DNA of 64,000 nt from Gordius sp. MW1 (GCA_964036665.1 OZ038526.1:248001-312000); one strand, 5' to 3'; shown: positions 1 to 12,084, counted from the stretch's first letter. The notes: generated by a model from the letters alone, not told the origin. Made by a program: numbers and translations.

Positions 1-1600
1 ACAAATTTAGACAAAAATTTAAAAATAATCAAAAAATTTAGACAGAAATTTATCGAATATCCACAAATTTAGACAGAAATTTATAGAATATCCACAAATT
101 TAGAGAGAAATTTATAAAATCAAAAAATTTAGACAGAAATTTATAGAATATCCACAAATTTAGACAGAAATTTACAAAGAATCAAACAATTTAGAAAGAA
201 ATTTATAGAATATCCACAAATTTAGACAAAAATTTAAAAATAATCAAAAAATTTAGACAGAAATTTATCGAATATCCACAAATTTAGACAGAATTTATAG
301 AATATCCACAAATTTAGAGAGAAATTTATAGAATATCCACAAATTTAGACAGAACTTTATCGAATATCCACAAATTTCGACAGAAATTTATAGAATTTCC
401 ACAAATTTAGACAAAAATTTAAAAATAATCAAAAAATTTAGACAGAAATTTATCGAATATCCACAAATTTAGACAGAAATTTATCGAATATCCACAAATT
501 TAGACAGAAATTTATAGAATATTGTCAAATTTAGAGAGAAATTTATAAAGAATCAAAAAATTTAGACAGAAATTTATAGAATATCCACAAATTTAGACAA
601 AATTAAAAATAATCAAAAAATTTAGACAGAAATTTATAAAAAAAACCACAAATTTAGAGAGAAATTTATAGAATATCCACAAATTTAGAGAGAAATTTAA
701 AAATAATCAAAAAAATTTAGACAGAAATTTATCGAATATCCACAAAGTTAGACAGAAATTTATCGAATATCCACAAATTTAGACAGAAATTTATAGAATA
801 TCCACAAATTTAGAGAGAAATTTATGAAGAATCAAAAAATTTAGACAGAAATTTATAGAATACACAAATTTAGACAAAAATTTAAAAATAATCAACAAAT
901 TTAGACAGAAATTTATCGAATATCCACAAATTTAGACAGAAATTTATAGAATATCCACAAATTTAGAGAGAAATTTATTGAATATCCACAAATTTAGAGA
1001 GAAATTTAAAAATAATCAAAAAATTTAGACAGAAATTTATCGAATATCCACAAATTTAAACAGAAATTTATAGAATATCCACAAATTTAGAGAGAAATTT
1101 ATAGAATATCCACAAATTTAGACAGAACTTTATCGAATATCCACAAATTTAGACAGAAATTTATAGAATATCCACAAATTTAGACAGAAATTTATAGAAT
1201 ATCCACAAATTTAGACAAAAATTTAAAAATAATCAAAAAATTCAGACAGAAATTTATGGAATATCCACAAATTTAGACAGAAATTTATAGAATATTTTCA
1301 AATTTAGAGAGAAATAAAGAATCAAAAAATTTAGACAGAAATTTATAGAATATACACAAATTTAGACAAAAATTAAAAATGATCAAAAAATTTAGACAGA
1401 AATTTATAGAATATCCACAAATTTACACAAAAATATAAAAATAATCAAAAAATTTAGACAGAAATTTATAGAATATCCACCAATTTAGACAAAAATTTAA
1501 AAATAATCAAAAAATTTAGACAGAAATTTATCGAATATCGACAAATTTAGACAAAAATTTAAAAATAATCAAAAAATTTAGACAGAAATTTATCGAATAT
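1..1600. repeat. 31-bp satellite array 0 (left end cut by window)
   Basis: Tandem 31-bp monomers built around the core AAATTTAGACAGAAATTT. Three monomer flavours alternate, differing mainly in the linker between cores: one with ATCCAC before the core, one with AAGAATCAAA, one with AATAATCAAA. Substituted forms occur (GAGAG for GACAG, TATCG for TATAG). This array is collinear, with no net insertion or deletion, with 4580-6179, so it is the 3' part of a block related to the array after cassette 2; one visible difference is T at 979 against A at 5558. It ends in the form with TATCGAC at about 1530, then two more monomers before the cassette. No coding potential: stops are dense in all frames. 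Confidence 0.97.
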
Positions 1601-1689
1601 CAACCGTCTGTGGGATTTTCAACACGATAAAGAAGAAGAAGAAGCGTGAGTGGGCGTGAATTTTTTTTTAATACCACCGTGAGTGGGCG

Positions 1690-1766
1690 GGCCGTGAATA
1701 AAAATTTGGGCCCGCGCCCAACATGCATACATAAACACATTGCATACATACATAAATACATTACAT
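1690..1766 (+). repeat. G+C-rich 77-bp direct repeat, unit a (copy 1)
   Basis: It begins GGCCGTGAATAAAAATTT, passes through a perfect hairpin and ends in a CATA-type tail with ATACATTACAT. Unit b follows directly. The unit is strikingly G+C- and CpG-rich in its first half against very A+T-rich surroundings. The same pair lies at offsets 89 and 166 in every cassette. Confidence 0.93.
1706..1721. other. Perfect hairpin TTGGGC-CCGC-GCCCAA, first
   Basis: Inverted repeat with a 6-bp stem and 4-nt loop, read directly from the sequence. It occurs at offset 105 of every cassette. It could be a protein-binding palindrome, a cruciform/RNA stem, or a remnant of a transposon end; nothing here decides between these. 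Confidence 0.8.
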
Positions 1767-1851
1767 GGCCGTGAATAAAAATTTGGGCCCGCGCCCAACA
1801 TGCATACATACATACATAAACACATTGCATACATACATAAATACATTACAT
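1767..1851 (+). repeat. G+C-rich direct repeat, unit b (copy 1)
   Basis: Second, adjacent copy of the 77-bp unit, 85 bp long because the CATA stretch after the hairpin carries two extra tetranucleotides (8 bp). In cassettes 2, 13 and 17 this unit has GCGACAAC in place of GCGCCCAAC, which breaks the hairpin stem. Confidence 0.93.
1783..1798. other. Perfect hairpin TTGGGC-CCGC-GCCCAA, second
   Basis: Same inverted repeat 77 bp downstream of the first, at offset 182. It is intact in 15 of 18 cassettes and disrupted in copies 2, 13 and 17. Confidence 0.8.
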
Positions 1852-1955
1852 ACGTACATACATACCTTAGTACATACATACATACATTGCATACATAAAT
1901 ACATTGCAACATACATAAATACATTGTATACATACATATATATGTAGAAGATAGC

Positions 1956-1966
1956 TATATATAAGG
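1956..1966 (+). promoter_or_regulatory. TATA-box-like string TATATATAAGG
   Basis: It matches the TATAWAAG core consensus and is conserved in all cassettes at offset 355. In DNA this A+T-rich a chance match is likely, and conservation follows simply from cassette homogeneity. AATAAA strings lie 90 bp downstream. It is listed only as a possible start for satellite transcription. Confidence 0.2.
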
Positions 1967-2150
1967 ATATTTTGCATATCTAATTCATGGTGGCTAAGAA
2001 TGATTGTGCCAAATTTATTTTATGGATCTTTAAATGTGGTATACACAAATAAATAAATCATTATTTTTACATTTTACACATAATTTTACTTTTATTATTC
2101 GTCTTCATCATATTTCGAAGCTATATGAAGTCTTAAGTTCAATCTTTTAT

Positions 2151-2162
2151 ACCGCCATCTAT
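2151..2162. promoter_or_regulatory. ACCGCCATCTAT, insulator/YY1-like motif candidate
   Basis: The reverse complement contains AGATGGCGG, close to the AGATGGCGC-type core bound by insect CTCF, and GCCAT is the core of YY1/Pho sites. It is one of very few G+C-containing words in the A+T-rich block and is present in every cassette. The match is short and the identity speculative. Confidence 0.2.
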
Positions 2163-2413
2163 TATTTGTTTTAATTTAGATTTTTTTTAAGTTAATAATT
2201 TTTGATTATAAAGAGAATTACATATTTTTTGTTGAAATTTGCCGATGTATATCTGAAACCATGGTTGTAAGTACTAAATCTTTGATTGAAAAATATGGCC
2301 AAAATTATGATGTATTGTAAATTCTAAGATTCATTGGAGGAAACTAAAAAAACAATGAATAAATGCGTTGTCATAAAATTAAAAATTATGTGAAATTGAA
2401 CGTATGTTTTACC

Positions 2414-2438
2414 CAGTAGCGTAGTGAGGGGGGGGGGG
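2414..2438 (+). mobile_element. hAT-like transposon terminus plus G-run (copy 1)
   Basis: CAGTAGCGTAGTGAG followed by 11 G. Many hAT-superfamily terminal inverted repeats start CAG-N-GGCG-type and run into a G-rich stretch, so this resembles the left end of such an element reading rightward into the array. No matching inverted end (CTACGCTACTG after a C-run) was found in the window, so a complete element is not shown. The alternative is an unrelated G+C-rich cassette edge. The corresponding G-run in other copies is 8-11 long. Confidence 0.35.
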
Positions 2439-2463
2439 ATTTATAGATAAACAGAGAAATATT

Positions 2464-3594
2464 AAAAATTTAGACAGAAATTTATCTAATATCCACAAAA
2501 CAGAAATTTTTAGAATATCCACAAATTTAGAGAGAAATTTCTAAAGAATCAAAATATTTAGACAGAAATTTATAGAATATCCACAAATTTAGACAAAAAT
2601 TTAAAAATAATCAAAAAATTTAGACAGAAATTTATCGAATATCCACAAATTTAGACAGAAATTTATAGAATATTGTCAAATTTAGAGAGAAATTTATAAA
2701 GAATCAAAAAATTTAGACAGAAATTTATAGAATATCCACAAATTTAGACAAAATTAAAAATAATCAAAAAATTTAGACAGAAATTTATAAAAAAACCACA
2801 AATTTAGAGAGAAATTTATAGAATATCCACAAATTTAGAGACAAATTTAAAAATAATCAAAAAAATTTAGACAGAAATTTATCGAATATCCACAAAGTTA
2901 GACAGAAATTTATCGAATATCCACAAATTTAGACAGAAATTTATAGAATATCCACAAATTTAGAGAGAAATTTATAAAGAATCAAAAAATTTAGACAGAA
3001 ATTTATAGAATATCCACAAATTTAGACAAAAATTTAAAAATAATCAACATATTTAGACAGAAATTTATCGAATATCCACAAATTTAGACAGAAATTTATA
3101 GAATATCCACAAATTTAGAGAGAAATTTATAGAATATCCACAAATTTAGAGAGAAATTTAAAAATAATCAAAAAAAGACAGAAATTTATAGAATATCCAC
3201 AAATTTAGACAAAAATTTAAATATAATCAAAAAATTCAGACAGAAATTTATGGAATATCCACAAATTTTGACAGAAATTTATAGAATATTTTCAAATTTA
3301 GAGAGAAATAAAGAATCAAAAAATTTAGACAGAAATTTATAGAATATACACAAATTTAGACAAAAATTAAAAATAAAAAAAAAATTTAGACAGAAATTTA
3401 TAGAATATCCACAAATTTACACAAAAATATAAAAATAATCAAAAAATTTAGACAGAAATTTATAGAATATCCACCAATTTAGACAAAAATTTAAAAATAA
3501 TCAAAAAATTTAGACAGAAATTTATCGAATATCAACAAATTTAGACAAAAATTTAAAAATAATCAAAAAATTTAGACAGAAATTTATCGAATAT
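2464..3594. repeat. 31-bp array 1 (1,131 bp), short-type
   Basis: About 36 monomers. Diagnostic of the short-type arrays: the second monomer is shortened to ATCCACAAAACAG followed by AAATTTTTAG (2495-2515), also seen after cassettes 10, 12 and 16. Its 3' end has TATCAACAAATTT. Small private changes: a lost TTTAG near 3170 and an A-run replacing ATAATC near 3375. Closest relative is 33742-34875 (1,134 bp). Confidence 0.96.
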
Positions 3595-4455
3595 CAACCG
3601 TCTGTGGGATTTTCAACACGATAAAGAAGAAGAAGAAGCGTGAGTGGGCGTGAATTTTTTTTTAATACCACCGTGAGTGGGCGGGCCGTGAATAAAAATT
3701 TGGGCCCGCGCCCAACATGCATACATAAACACATTGCATACATACATAAATACATTACATGGCCGTGAATAAAAATTTGGGCCCGCGACAACATGCATAC
3801 ATACATACATAAACACATTGCATACATACATAAATACATTACATACGTACATACATACCTTAGTACATACATACATACATTGCATACATAAATACATTGC
3901 AACATACATAAATACATTGTATACATACATATATATGTAGAAGATAGCTATATATAAGGATATTTTGCATATCTAATTCATGGTGGCTAAGAATGATTGT
4001 GCCAAATTTATTTTATGGATCTTTAAATGTGGTATACACAAATAAATAAATCATTATTTTTACATTTTACACATAATTTTACTTTTATTATTCGTCTTCA
4101 TCATATTTCGAAGCTATATGAAGTCTTAAGTTCAATCTTTTATACCGCCATCTATTATTTGTTTTAATTTAGATTTTTTTTAAGTTAATAATTTTTGATT
4201 ATAAAGAGAATTACATATTTTTTGTTGAAATTTGCCGATGTATATCTGAAACCATGGTTGTAAGTACTAAATCTTTGATTGAAAAATATGGCCAAAATTA
4301 TGATGTATTGTAAATTCTAAGATTCATTGGAGGAAACTAAAAAAACAATGAATAAATGCGTTGTCATAAAATTAAAAATTATGTGAAATTGAACGTATGT
4401 TTTACCCAGTAGCGTAGTGAGGGGGGGGGGATTTATAGATAAACAGAGAAATATT
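3595..4455 (+). repeat. Cassette copy 2 (861 bp)
   Basis: First hairpin at 3700-3715. The second hairpin is broken by GCGACAAC at about 3785, a change shared with copies 13 and 17 only. G-run of 10 at 4421-4430. It follows a short-type array, as do copies 13 and 17. Confidence 0.95.
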
Positions 4456-6179
4456 AAAAATTTAGACAGAAATTTATCTAATATCCACAAATTTAGACAG
4501 AAATTTATAGAATATCCACAAATTTAGAGAGAAATTTCTAAAGAATCAAAATATTTAGACAGAAATTTATAGAATATCCACAAATTTAGACAAAAATTTA
4601 AAAATAATCAAAAAATTTAGACAGAAATTTATCGAATATCCACAAATTTAGACAGAAATTTATAGAATATCCACAAATTTAGAGAGAAATTTATAAAATC
4701 AAAAAATTTAGACAGAAATTTATAGAATATCCACAAATTTAGACAGAAATTTACAAAGAATCAAACAATTTAGAAAGAAATTTATAGAATATCCACAAAT
4801 TTAGACAAAAATTTAAAAATAATCAAAAAATTTAGACAGAAATTTATCGAATATCCACAAATTTAGACAGAATTTATAGAATATCCACAAATTTAGAGAG
4901 AAATTTATAGAATATCCACAAATTTAGACAGAACTTTATCGAATATCCACAAATTTCGACAGAAATTTATAGAATTTCCACAAATTTAGACAAAAATTTA
5001 AAAATAATCAAAAAATTTAGACAGAAATTTATCGAATATCCACAAATTTAGACAGAAATTTATCGAATATCCACAAATTTAGACAGAAATTTATAGAATA
5101 TTGTCAAATTTAGAGAGAAATTTATAAAGAATCAAAAAATTTAGACAGAAATTTATAGAATATCCACAAATTTAGACAAAATTAAAAATAATCAAAAAAT
5201 TTAGACAGAAATTTATAAAAAAAACCACAAATTTAGAGAGAAATTTATAGAATATCCACAAATTTAGAGAGAAATTTAAAAATAATCAAAAAAATTTAGA
5301 CAGAAATTTATCGAATATCCACAAAGTTAGACAGAAATTTATCGAATATCCACAAATTTAGACAGAAATTTATAGAATATCCACAAATTTAGAGAGAAAT
5401 TTATGAAGAATCAAAAAATTTAGACAGAAATTTATAGAATACACAAATTTAGACAAAAATTTAAAAATAATCAACAAATTTAGACAGAAATTTATCGAAT
5501 ATCCACAAATTTAGACAGAAATTTATAGAATATCCACAAATTTAGAGAGAAATTTATAGAATATCCACAAATTTAGAGAGAAATTTAAAAATAATCAAAA
5601 AATTTAGACAGAAATTTATCGAATATCCACAAATTTAAACAGAAATTTATAGAATATCCACAAATTTAGAGAGAAATTTATAGAATATCCACAAATTTAG
5701 ACAGAACTTTATCGAATATCCACAAATTTAGACAGAAATTTATAGAATATCCACAAATTTAGACAGAAATTTATAGAATATCCACAAATTTAGACAAAAA
5801 TTTAAAAATAATCAAAAAATTCAGACAGAAATTTATGGAATATCCACAAATTTAGACAGAAATTTATAGAATATTTTCAAATTTAGAGAGAAATAAAGAA
5901 TCAAAAAATTTAGACAGAAATTTATAGAATATACACAAATTTAGACAAAAATTAAAAATGATCAAAAAATTTAGACAGAAATTTATAGAATATCCACAAA
6001 TTTACACAAAAATATAAAAATAATCAAAAAATTTAGACAGAAATTTATAGAATATCCACCAATTTAGACAAAAATTTAAAAATAATCAAAAAATTTAGAC
6101 AGAAATTTATCGAATATCGACAAATTTAGACAAAAATTTAAAAATAATCAAAAAATTTAGACAGAAATTTATCGAATAT
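4456..6179. repeat. 31-bp array 2 (1,724 bp)
   Basis: About 56 monomers. It carries the shortened monomer GAAATTTATAAAATC near 4690, TTTCGACAG at 4954 and the TATCGAC-type 3' end. Its last 1,600 bp match 1-1600 in register. It differs from the next array by lacking one 62-bp monomer pair. Confidence 0.96.
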
Positions 6180-7039
6180 CAACCGTCTGTGGGATTTTCA
6201 ACACGATAAAGAAGAAGAAGAAGCGTGAGTGGGCGTGAATTTTTTTTTAATACCACCGTGAGTGGGCGGGCCGTGAATAAAAATTTGGGCCCGCGCCCAA
6301 CATGCATACATAAACACATTGCATACATACATAAATACATTACATGGCCGTGAATAAAAATTTGGGCCCGCGCCCAACATGCATACATACATACATAAAC
6401 ACATTGCATACATACATAAATACATTACATACGTACATACATACCTTAGTACATACATACATACATTGCATACATAAATACATTGCAACATACATAAATA
6501 CATTGTATACATACATATATATGTAGAAGATAGCTATATATAAGGATATTTTGCATATCTAATTCATGGTGGCTAAGAATGATTGTGCCAAATTTATTTT
6601 ATGGATCTTTAAATGTGGTATACACAAATAAATAAATCATTATTTTTACATTTTACACATAATTTTACTTTTATTATTCGTCTTCATCATATTTCGAAGC
6701 TATATGAAGTCTTAAGTTCAATCTTTTATACCGCCATCTATTATTTGTTTTAATTTAGATTTTTTTTAAGTTAATAATTTTTGATTATAAAGAGAATTAC
6801 ATATTTTTTGTTGAAATTTGCCGATGTATATCTGAAACCATGGTTGTAAGTACTAAATCTTTGATTGAAAAATATGGCCAAAATTATGATGTATTGTAAA
6901 TTCTAAGATTCATTGGAGGAAACTAAAAAAACAATGAATAAATGCGTTGTCATAAAATTAAAAATTATGTGAAATTGAACGTATGTTTTACCCAGTAGCG
7001 TAGTGAGGGGGGGGATTTATAGATAAACAGAGAAATATT
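6180..7039 (+). repeat. Cassette copy 3 (860 bp)
   Basis: Both hairpins intact (6285-6300, 6362-6377). G-run of 8 at 7007-7014. No private substitution noticed. Confidence 0.95.
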
Positions 7040-8825
7040 AAAAATTTAGACAGAAATTTATCTAATATCCACAAATTTAGACAGAAATTTATAGAATATC
7101 CACAAATTTAGAGAGAAATTTCTAAAGAATCAAAATATTTAGACAGAAATTTATAGAATATCCACAAATTTAGACAAAAATTTAAAAATAATCAAAAAAT
7201 TTAGACAGAAATTTATCGAATATCCACAAATTTAGACAGAAATTTATAGAATATCCACAAATTTAGAGAGAAATTTATAAAATCAAAAAATTTAGACAGA
7301 AATTTATAGAATATCCACAAATTTAGAGAGAAATTTATAAAGAATCAAAAAATTTAGACAGAAATTTATAGAATATCCACAAATTTAGACAGAAATTTAC
7401 AAAGAATCAAACAATTTAGAAAGAAATTTATAGAATATCCACAAATTTAGACAAAAATTTAAAAATAATCAAAAAATTTAGACAGAAATTTATCGAATAT
7501 CCACAAATTTAGACAGAATTTATAGAATATCCACAAATTTAGAGAGAAATTTATAGAATATCCACAAATTTAGACAGAACTTTATCGAATATCCACAAAT
7601 TTCGACAGAAATTTATAGAATTTCCACAAATTTAGACAAAAATTTAAAAATAATCAAAAAATTTAGACAGAAATTTATCGAATATCCACAAATTTAGACA
7701 GAAATTTATCGAATATCCACAAATTTAGACAGAAATTTATAGAATATTGTCAAATTTAGAGAGAAATTTATAAAGAATCAAAAAATTTAGACAGAAATTT
7801 ATAGAATATCCACAAATTTAGACAAAATTAAAAATAATCAAAAAATTTAGACAGAAATTTATAAAAAAAACCACAAATTTAGAGAGAAATTTATAGAATA
7901 TCCACAAATTTAGAGAGAAATTTAAAAATAATCAAAAAAATTTAGACAGAAATTTATCGAATATCCACAAAGTTAGACAGAAATTTATCGAATATCCACA
8001 AATTTAGACAGAAATTTATAGAATATCCACAAATTTAGAGAGAAATTTATGAAGAATCAAAAAATTTAGACAGAAATTTATAGAATACACAAATTTAGAC
8101 AAAAATTTAAAAATAATCAACAAATTTAGACAGAAATTTATCGAATATCCACAAATTTAGACAGAAATTTATAGAATATCCACAAATTTAGAGAGAAATT
8201 TATAGAATATCCACAAATTTAGAGAGAAATTTAAAAATAATCAAAAAATTTAGACAGAAATTTATCGAATATCCACAAATTTAAACAGAAATTTATAGAA
8301 TATCCACAAATTTAGAGAGAAATTTATAGAATATCCACAAATTTAGACAGAACTTTATCGAATATCCACAAATTTAGACAGAAATTTATAGAATATCCAC
8401 AAATTTAGACAGAAATTTATAGAATATCCACAAATTTAGACAAAAATTTAAAAATAATCAAAAAATTCAGACAGAAATTTATGGAATATCCACAAATTTA
8501 GACAGAAATTTATAGAATATTTTCAAATTTAGAGAGAAATAAAGAATCAAAAAATTTAGACAGAAATTTATAGAATATACACAAATTTAGACAAAAATTA
8601 AAAATGATCAAAAAATTTAGACAGAAATTTATAGAATATCCACAAATTTACACAAAAATATAAAAATAATCAAAAAATTTAGACAGAAATTTATAGAATA
8701 TCCACCAATTTAGACAAAAATTTAAAAATAATCAAAAAATTTAGACAGAAATTTATCGAATATCGACAAATTTAGACAAAAATTTAAAAATAATCAAAAA
8801 ATTTAGACAGAAATTTATCGAATAT
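7040..8825. repeat. 31-bp array 3 (1,786 bp)
   Basis: Same monomer order as array 2 plus one extra monomer pair (about 7316-7377), which accounts for the exact 62-bp length difference. The 3' end is of the TATCGAC type. Confidence 0.96.
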
Positions 8826-9685
8826 CAACCGTCTGTGGGATTTTCAACACGATAAAGAAGAAGAAGAAGCGTGAGTGGGCGTGAATTTTTTTTTAATACC
8901 ACCGTGAGTGGGCGGGCCGTGAATAAAAATTTGGGCCCGCGCCCAACATGCATACATAAACACATTGCATACATACATAAATACATTACATGGCCGTGAA
9001 TAAAAATTTGGGCCCGCGCCCAACATGCATACATACATACATAAACACATTGCATACATACATAAATACATTACATACGTACATACATACCTTAGTACAT
9101 ACATACATACATTGCATACATAAATACATTGCAACATACATAAATACATTGTATACATACATATATATGTAGAAGATAGCTATATATAAGGATATTTTGC
9201 ATATCTAATTCATGGTGGCTAAGAATGATTGTGCCAAATTTATTTTATGGATCTTTAAATGTGGTATACACAAATAAATAAATCATTATTTTTACATTTT
9301 ACACATAATTTTACTTTTATTATTCGTCTTCATCATATTTCGAAGCTATATGAAGTCTTAAGTTCAATCTTTTATACCGCCATCTATTATTTGTTTTAAT
9401 TTAGATTTTTTTTAAGTTAATAATTTTTGATTATAAAGAGAATTACATATTTTTTGTTGAAATTTGCCGATGTATATCTGAAACCATGGTTGTAAGTACT
9501 AAATCTTTGATTGAAAAATATGGCCAAAATTATGATGTATTGTAAATTCTAAGATTCATTGGAGGAAACTAAAAAAACAATGAATAAATGCGTTGTCATA
9601 AAATTAAAAATTATGTGAAATTGAACGTATGTTTTACCCAGTAGCGTAGTGAGGGGGGGGATTTATAGATAAACAGAGAAATATT
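8826..9685 (+). repeat. Cassette copy 4 (860 bp)
   Basis: Hairpins at 8931-8946 and 9008-9023. G-run of 8 at 9653-9660. Indistinguishable from copy 3 by eye. Confidence 0.95.
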
Positions 9686-11223
9686 AAAAATTTAGACAGA
9701 AATTTATCTAATATCCACAAATTTAGACAGAAATTTATAGAATATCCACAAATTTAGAGAGAAATTTCTAAAGAATCAAAATATTTAGACAGAAATTTAT
9801 AGAATATCCACAAATTTAGACAAAAATTTAAAAATAATCAAAAAATTTAGACAGAAATTTATCGAATATCCACAAATTTAGACAGAAATTTATAGAATAT
9901 CCACAAATTTAGAGAGAAATTTATAAAATCAAAAAATTTAGACAGAAATTTATAGAATATCCACAAATTTAGAGAGAAATTTATAAAGAATCAAAAAATT
10001 TAGACAGAAATTTATAGAATATCCACAAATTTAGACAGAAATTTACAAAGAATCAAACAATTTAGAAAGAAATTTATAGAATATCCACAAATTTAGACAA
10101 AAATTTAAAAATAATCAAAAAATTTAGACAGAAATTTATCGAATATCCACAAATTTAGACAGAATTTATAGAATATCCACAAATTTAGAGAGAAATTTAT
10201 AGAATATCCACAAATTTAGACAGAACTTTATCGAATATCCACAAATTTCGACAGAAATTTATAGAATTTCCACAAATTTAGACAAAAATTTAAAAATAAT
10301 CAAAAAATTTAGACAGAAATTTATCGAATATCCACAAATTTAGACAGAAATTTATCGAATATCCACAAATTTAGACAGAAATTTATAGAATATTGTCAAA
10401 TTTAGAGAGAAATTTATAAAGAATCAAAAAATTTAGACAGAAATTTATAGAATATCCACAAATTTAGAGAGAAATTTATGAAGAATCAAAAAATTTAGAC
10501 AGAAATTTATAGAATACACAAATTTAGACAAAAATTTAAAAATAATCAACAAATTTAGACAGAAATTTATCGAATATCCACAAATTTAGACAGAAATTTA
10601 TAGAATATCCACAAATTTAGAGAGAAATTTATAGAATATCCACAAATTTAGAGAGAAATTTAAAAATAATCAAAAAATTTAGACAGAAATTTATCGAATA
10701 TCCACAAATTTAAACAGAAATTTATAGAATATCCACAAATTTAGAGAGAAATTTATAGAATATCCACAAATTTAGACAGAACTTTATCGAATATCCACAA
10801 ATTTAGACAGAAATTTATAGAATATCCACAAATTTAGACAAAAATTTAAAAATAATCAAAAAATTCAGACAGAAATTTATGGAATATCCACAAATTTAGA
10901 CAGAAATTTATAGAATATTTTCAAATTTAGAGAGAAATAAAGAATCAAAAAATTTAGACAGAAATTTATAGAATATACACAAATTTAGACAAAAATTAAA
11001 AATGATCAAAAAATTTAGACAGAAATTTATAGAATATCCACAAATTTACACAAAAATATAAAAATAATCAAAAAATTTAGACAGAAATTTATAGAATATC
11101 CACCAATTTAGACAAAAATTTAAAAATAATCAAAAAATTTAGACAGAAATTTATCGAATATCGACAAATTTAGACAAAAATTTAAAAATAATCAAAAAAT
11201 TTAGACAGAAATTTATCGAATAT
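9686..11223. repeat. 31-bp array 4 (1,538 bp)
   Basis: A deletion derivative of the array 3 type: 248 bp shorter (8 x 31). The missing sequence lies mainly after the ATATTGTCAAATTT marker near 10395, where the block with ATAAAAAAAACCAC and the AAAGTTAG monomers is absent, with one further monomer lost near 10830. Confidence 0.95.
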
Positions 11224-12084
11224 CAACCGTCTGTGGGATTTTCAACACGATAAAGAAGAAGAAGAAGCGTGAGTGGGCGTGAATTTTTTTTTAATACCAC
11301 CGTGAGTGGGCGGGCCGTGAATAAAAATTTGGGCCCGCGCCCAACATGCATACATAAACACATTGCATACATACATAAATACATTACATGGCCGTGAATA
11401 AAAATTTGGGCCCGCGCCCAACATGCATACATACATACATAAACACATTGCATACATACATAAATACATTACATACGTACATACATACCTTAGTACATAC
11501 ATACATACATTGCATACATAAATACATTGCAACATACATAAATACATTGTATACATACATATATATGTAGAAGATAGCTATATATAAGGATATTTTGCAT
11601 ATCTAATTCATGGTGGCTAAGAATGATTGTGCCAAATTTATTTTATGGATCTTTAAATGTGGTATACACAAATAAATAAATCATTATTTTTACATTTTAC
11701 ACATAATTTTACTTTTATTATTCGTCTTCATCATATTTCGAAGCTATATGAAGTCTTAAGTTCAATCTTTTATACCGCCATCTATTATTTGTTTTAATTT
11801 AGATTTTTTTTAAGTTAATAATTTTTGATTATAAAGAGAATTACATATTTTTTGTTGAAATTTGCCGATGTATATCTGAAACCATGGTTGTAAGTACTAA
11901 ATCTTTGATTGAAAAATATGGCCAAAATTATGATGTATTGTAAATTCTAAGATTCATTGGAGGAAACTAAAAAAACAATGAATAAATGCGTTGTCATAAA
12001 ATTAAAAATTATGTGAAATTGAACGTATGTTTTACCCGGTAGCGTAGTGAGGGGGGGGGATTTATAGATAAACAGAGAAATATT
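11224..12084 (+). repeat. Cassette copy 5 (861 bp)
   Basis: It carries ACCCGGTAGC in place of ACCCAGTAGC just before the G-run (9 G, 12051-12059), shared only with copy 6. The change alters the CAG at the putative transposon terminus to CGG. Confidence 0.95.

Larger units (their letters stand above)
1722..1942. repeat. Interrupted CATA microsatellite (copy 1)
   Basis: Runs of CATA/TACA broken by ATAAATACATTGCA and similar segments, overlapping the tails of both 77-bp repeats and continuing through ACGTACATACATACC to the ATATATATG at its right edge. Reading frames of 60-110 codons at this position in each cassette encode only MYVCMYV- or HTYIHT-like periodic peptides and are microsatellite artefacts. 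Copy 9 has a 3-bp insertion near the right edge (about 22401). Confidence 0.92.
1943..2413. other. Single-copy A+T-rich block of the cassette (copy 1)
   Basis: About 470 bp that is neither 31-bp satellite nor microsatellite. It holds a TATATATAAGG string at 1956-1966, AATAAATAAA at 2048-2057, TACCGCCATCTATTA at 2150-2164 and an oligo-T tract near 2190. All three reading frames on both strands are broken by stops. I recognise no protein or RNA homology. It could be the body of a non-autonomous transposon or unique DNA caught between two insertions. Confidence 0.75.
1601..2463 (+). repeat. Cassette copy 1 (863 bp, reference copy)
   Basis: Non-satellite unit that interrupts the 31-bp arrays, described here once for all 18 copies. 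Orientation is arbitrary and taken as the + strand. Offsets from the first base: leader 0-44 including a GAA trinucleotide run; G+C-rich segment 45-120; two 77-85 bp direct repeats from 89 to 250 with hairpins at 105-120 and 182-197; CATA-rich tract to about 341; single-copy A+T-rich block 342-812; CAGTAGCGTAGTGAG and G-run at 813-837; linker to 862. This copy has the longest G-run seen, 11 G at 2428-2438 (shared with copy 16). The function is unknown. It contains no convincing reading frame, tRNA or rRNA. It may be a captured transposon fragment plus flanking DNA that became part of the satellite higher-order repeat. Confidence 0.95.

Noticed and set aside
1690..1860. Helitron 3' end (hairpin followed by CTRR)
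   Set aside because: Neither strand has CTRR 10-12 bases after the TTGGGCCCGCGCCCAA hairpin, and the hairpin is duplicated.
1600..1947. Reading frames of 60-110 codons on both strands at this place in every cassette (for example 1600-1830 -, 1619-1933 -, 1765-1947 +)
   Set aside because: They translate the CATA tract and G+C-rich repeat into periodic Tyr/Met/Cys/Val or His/Thr/Ile peptides, overlap one another on both strands, and are conserved only because the DNA is homogenised. No protein domain is visible.
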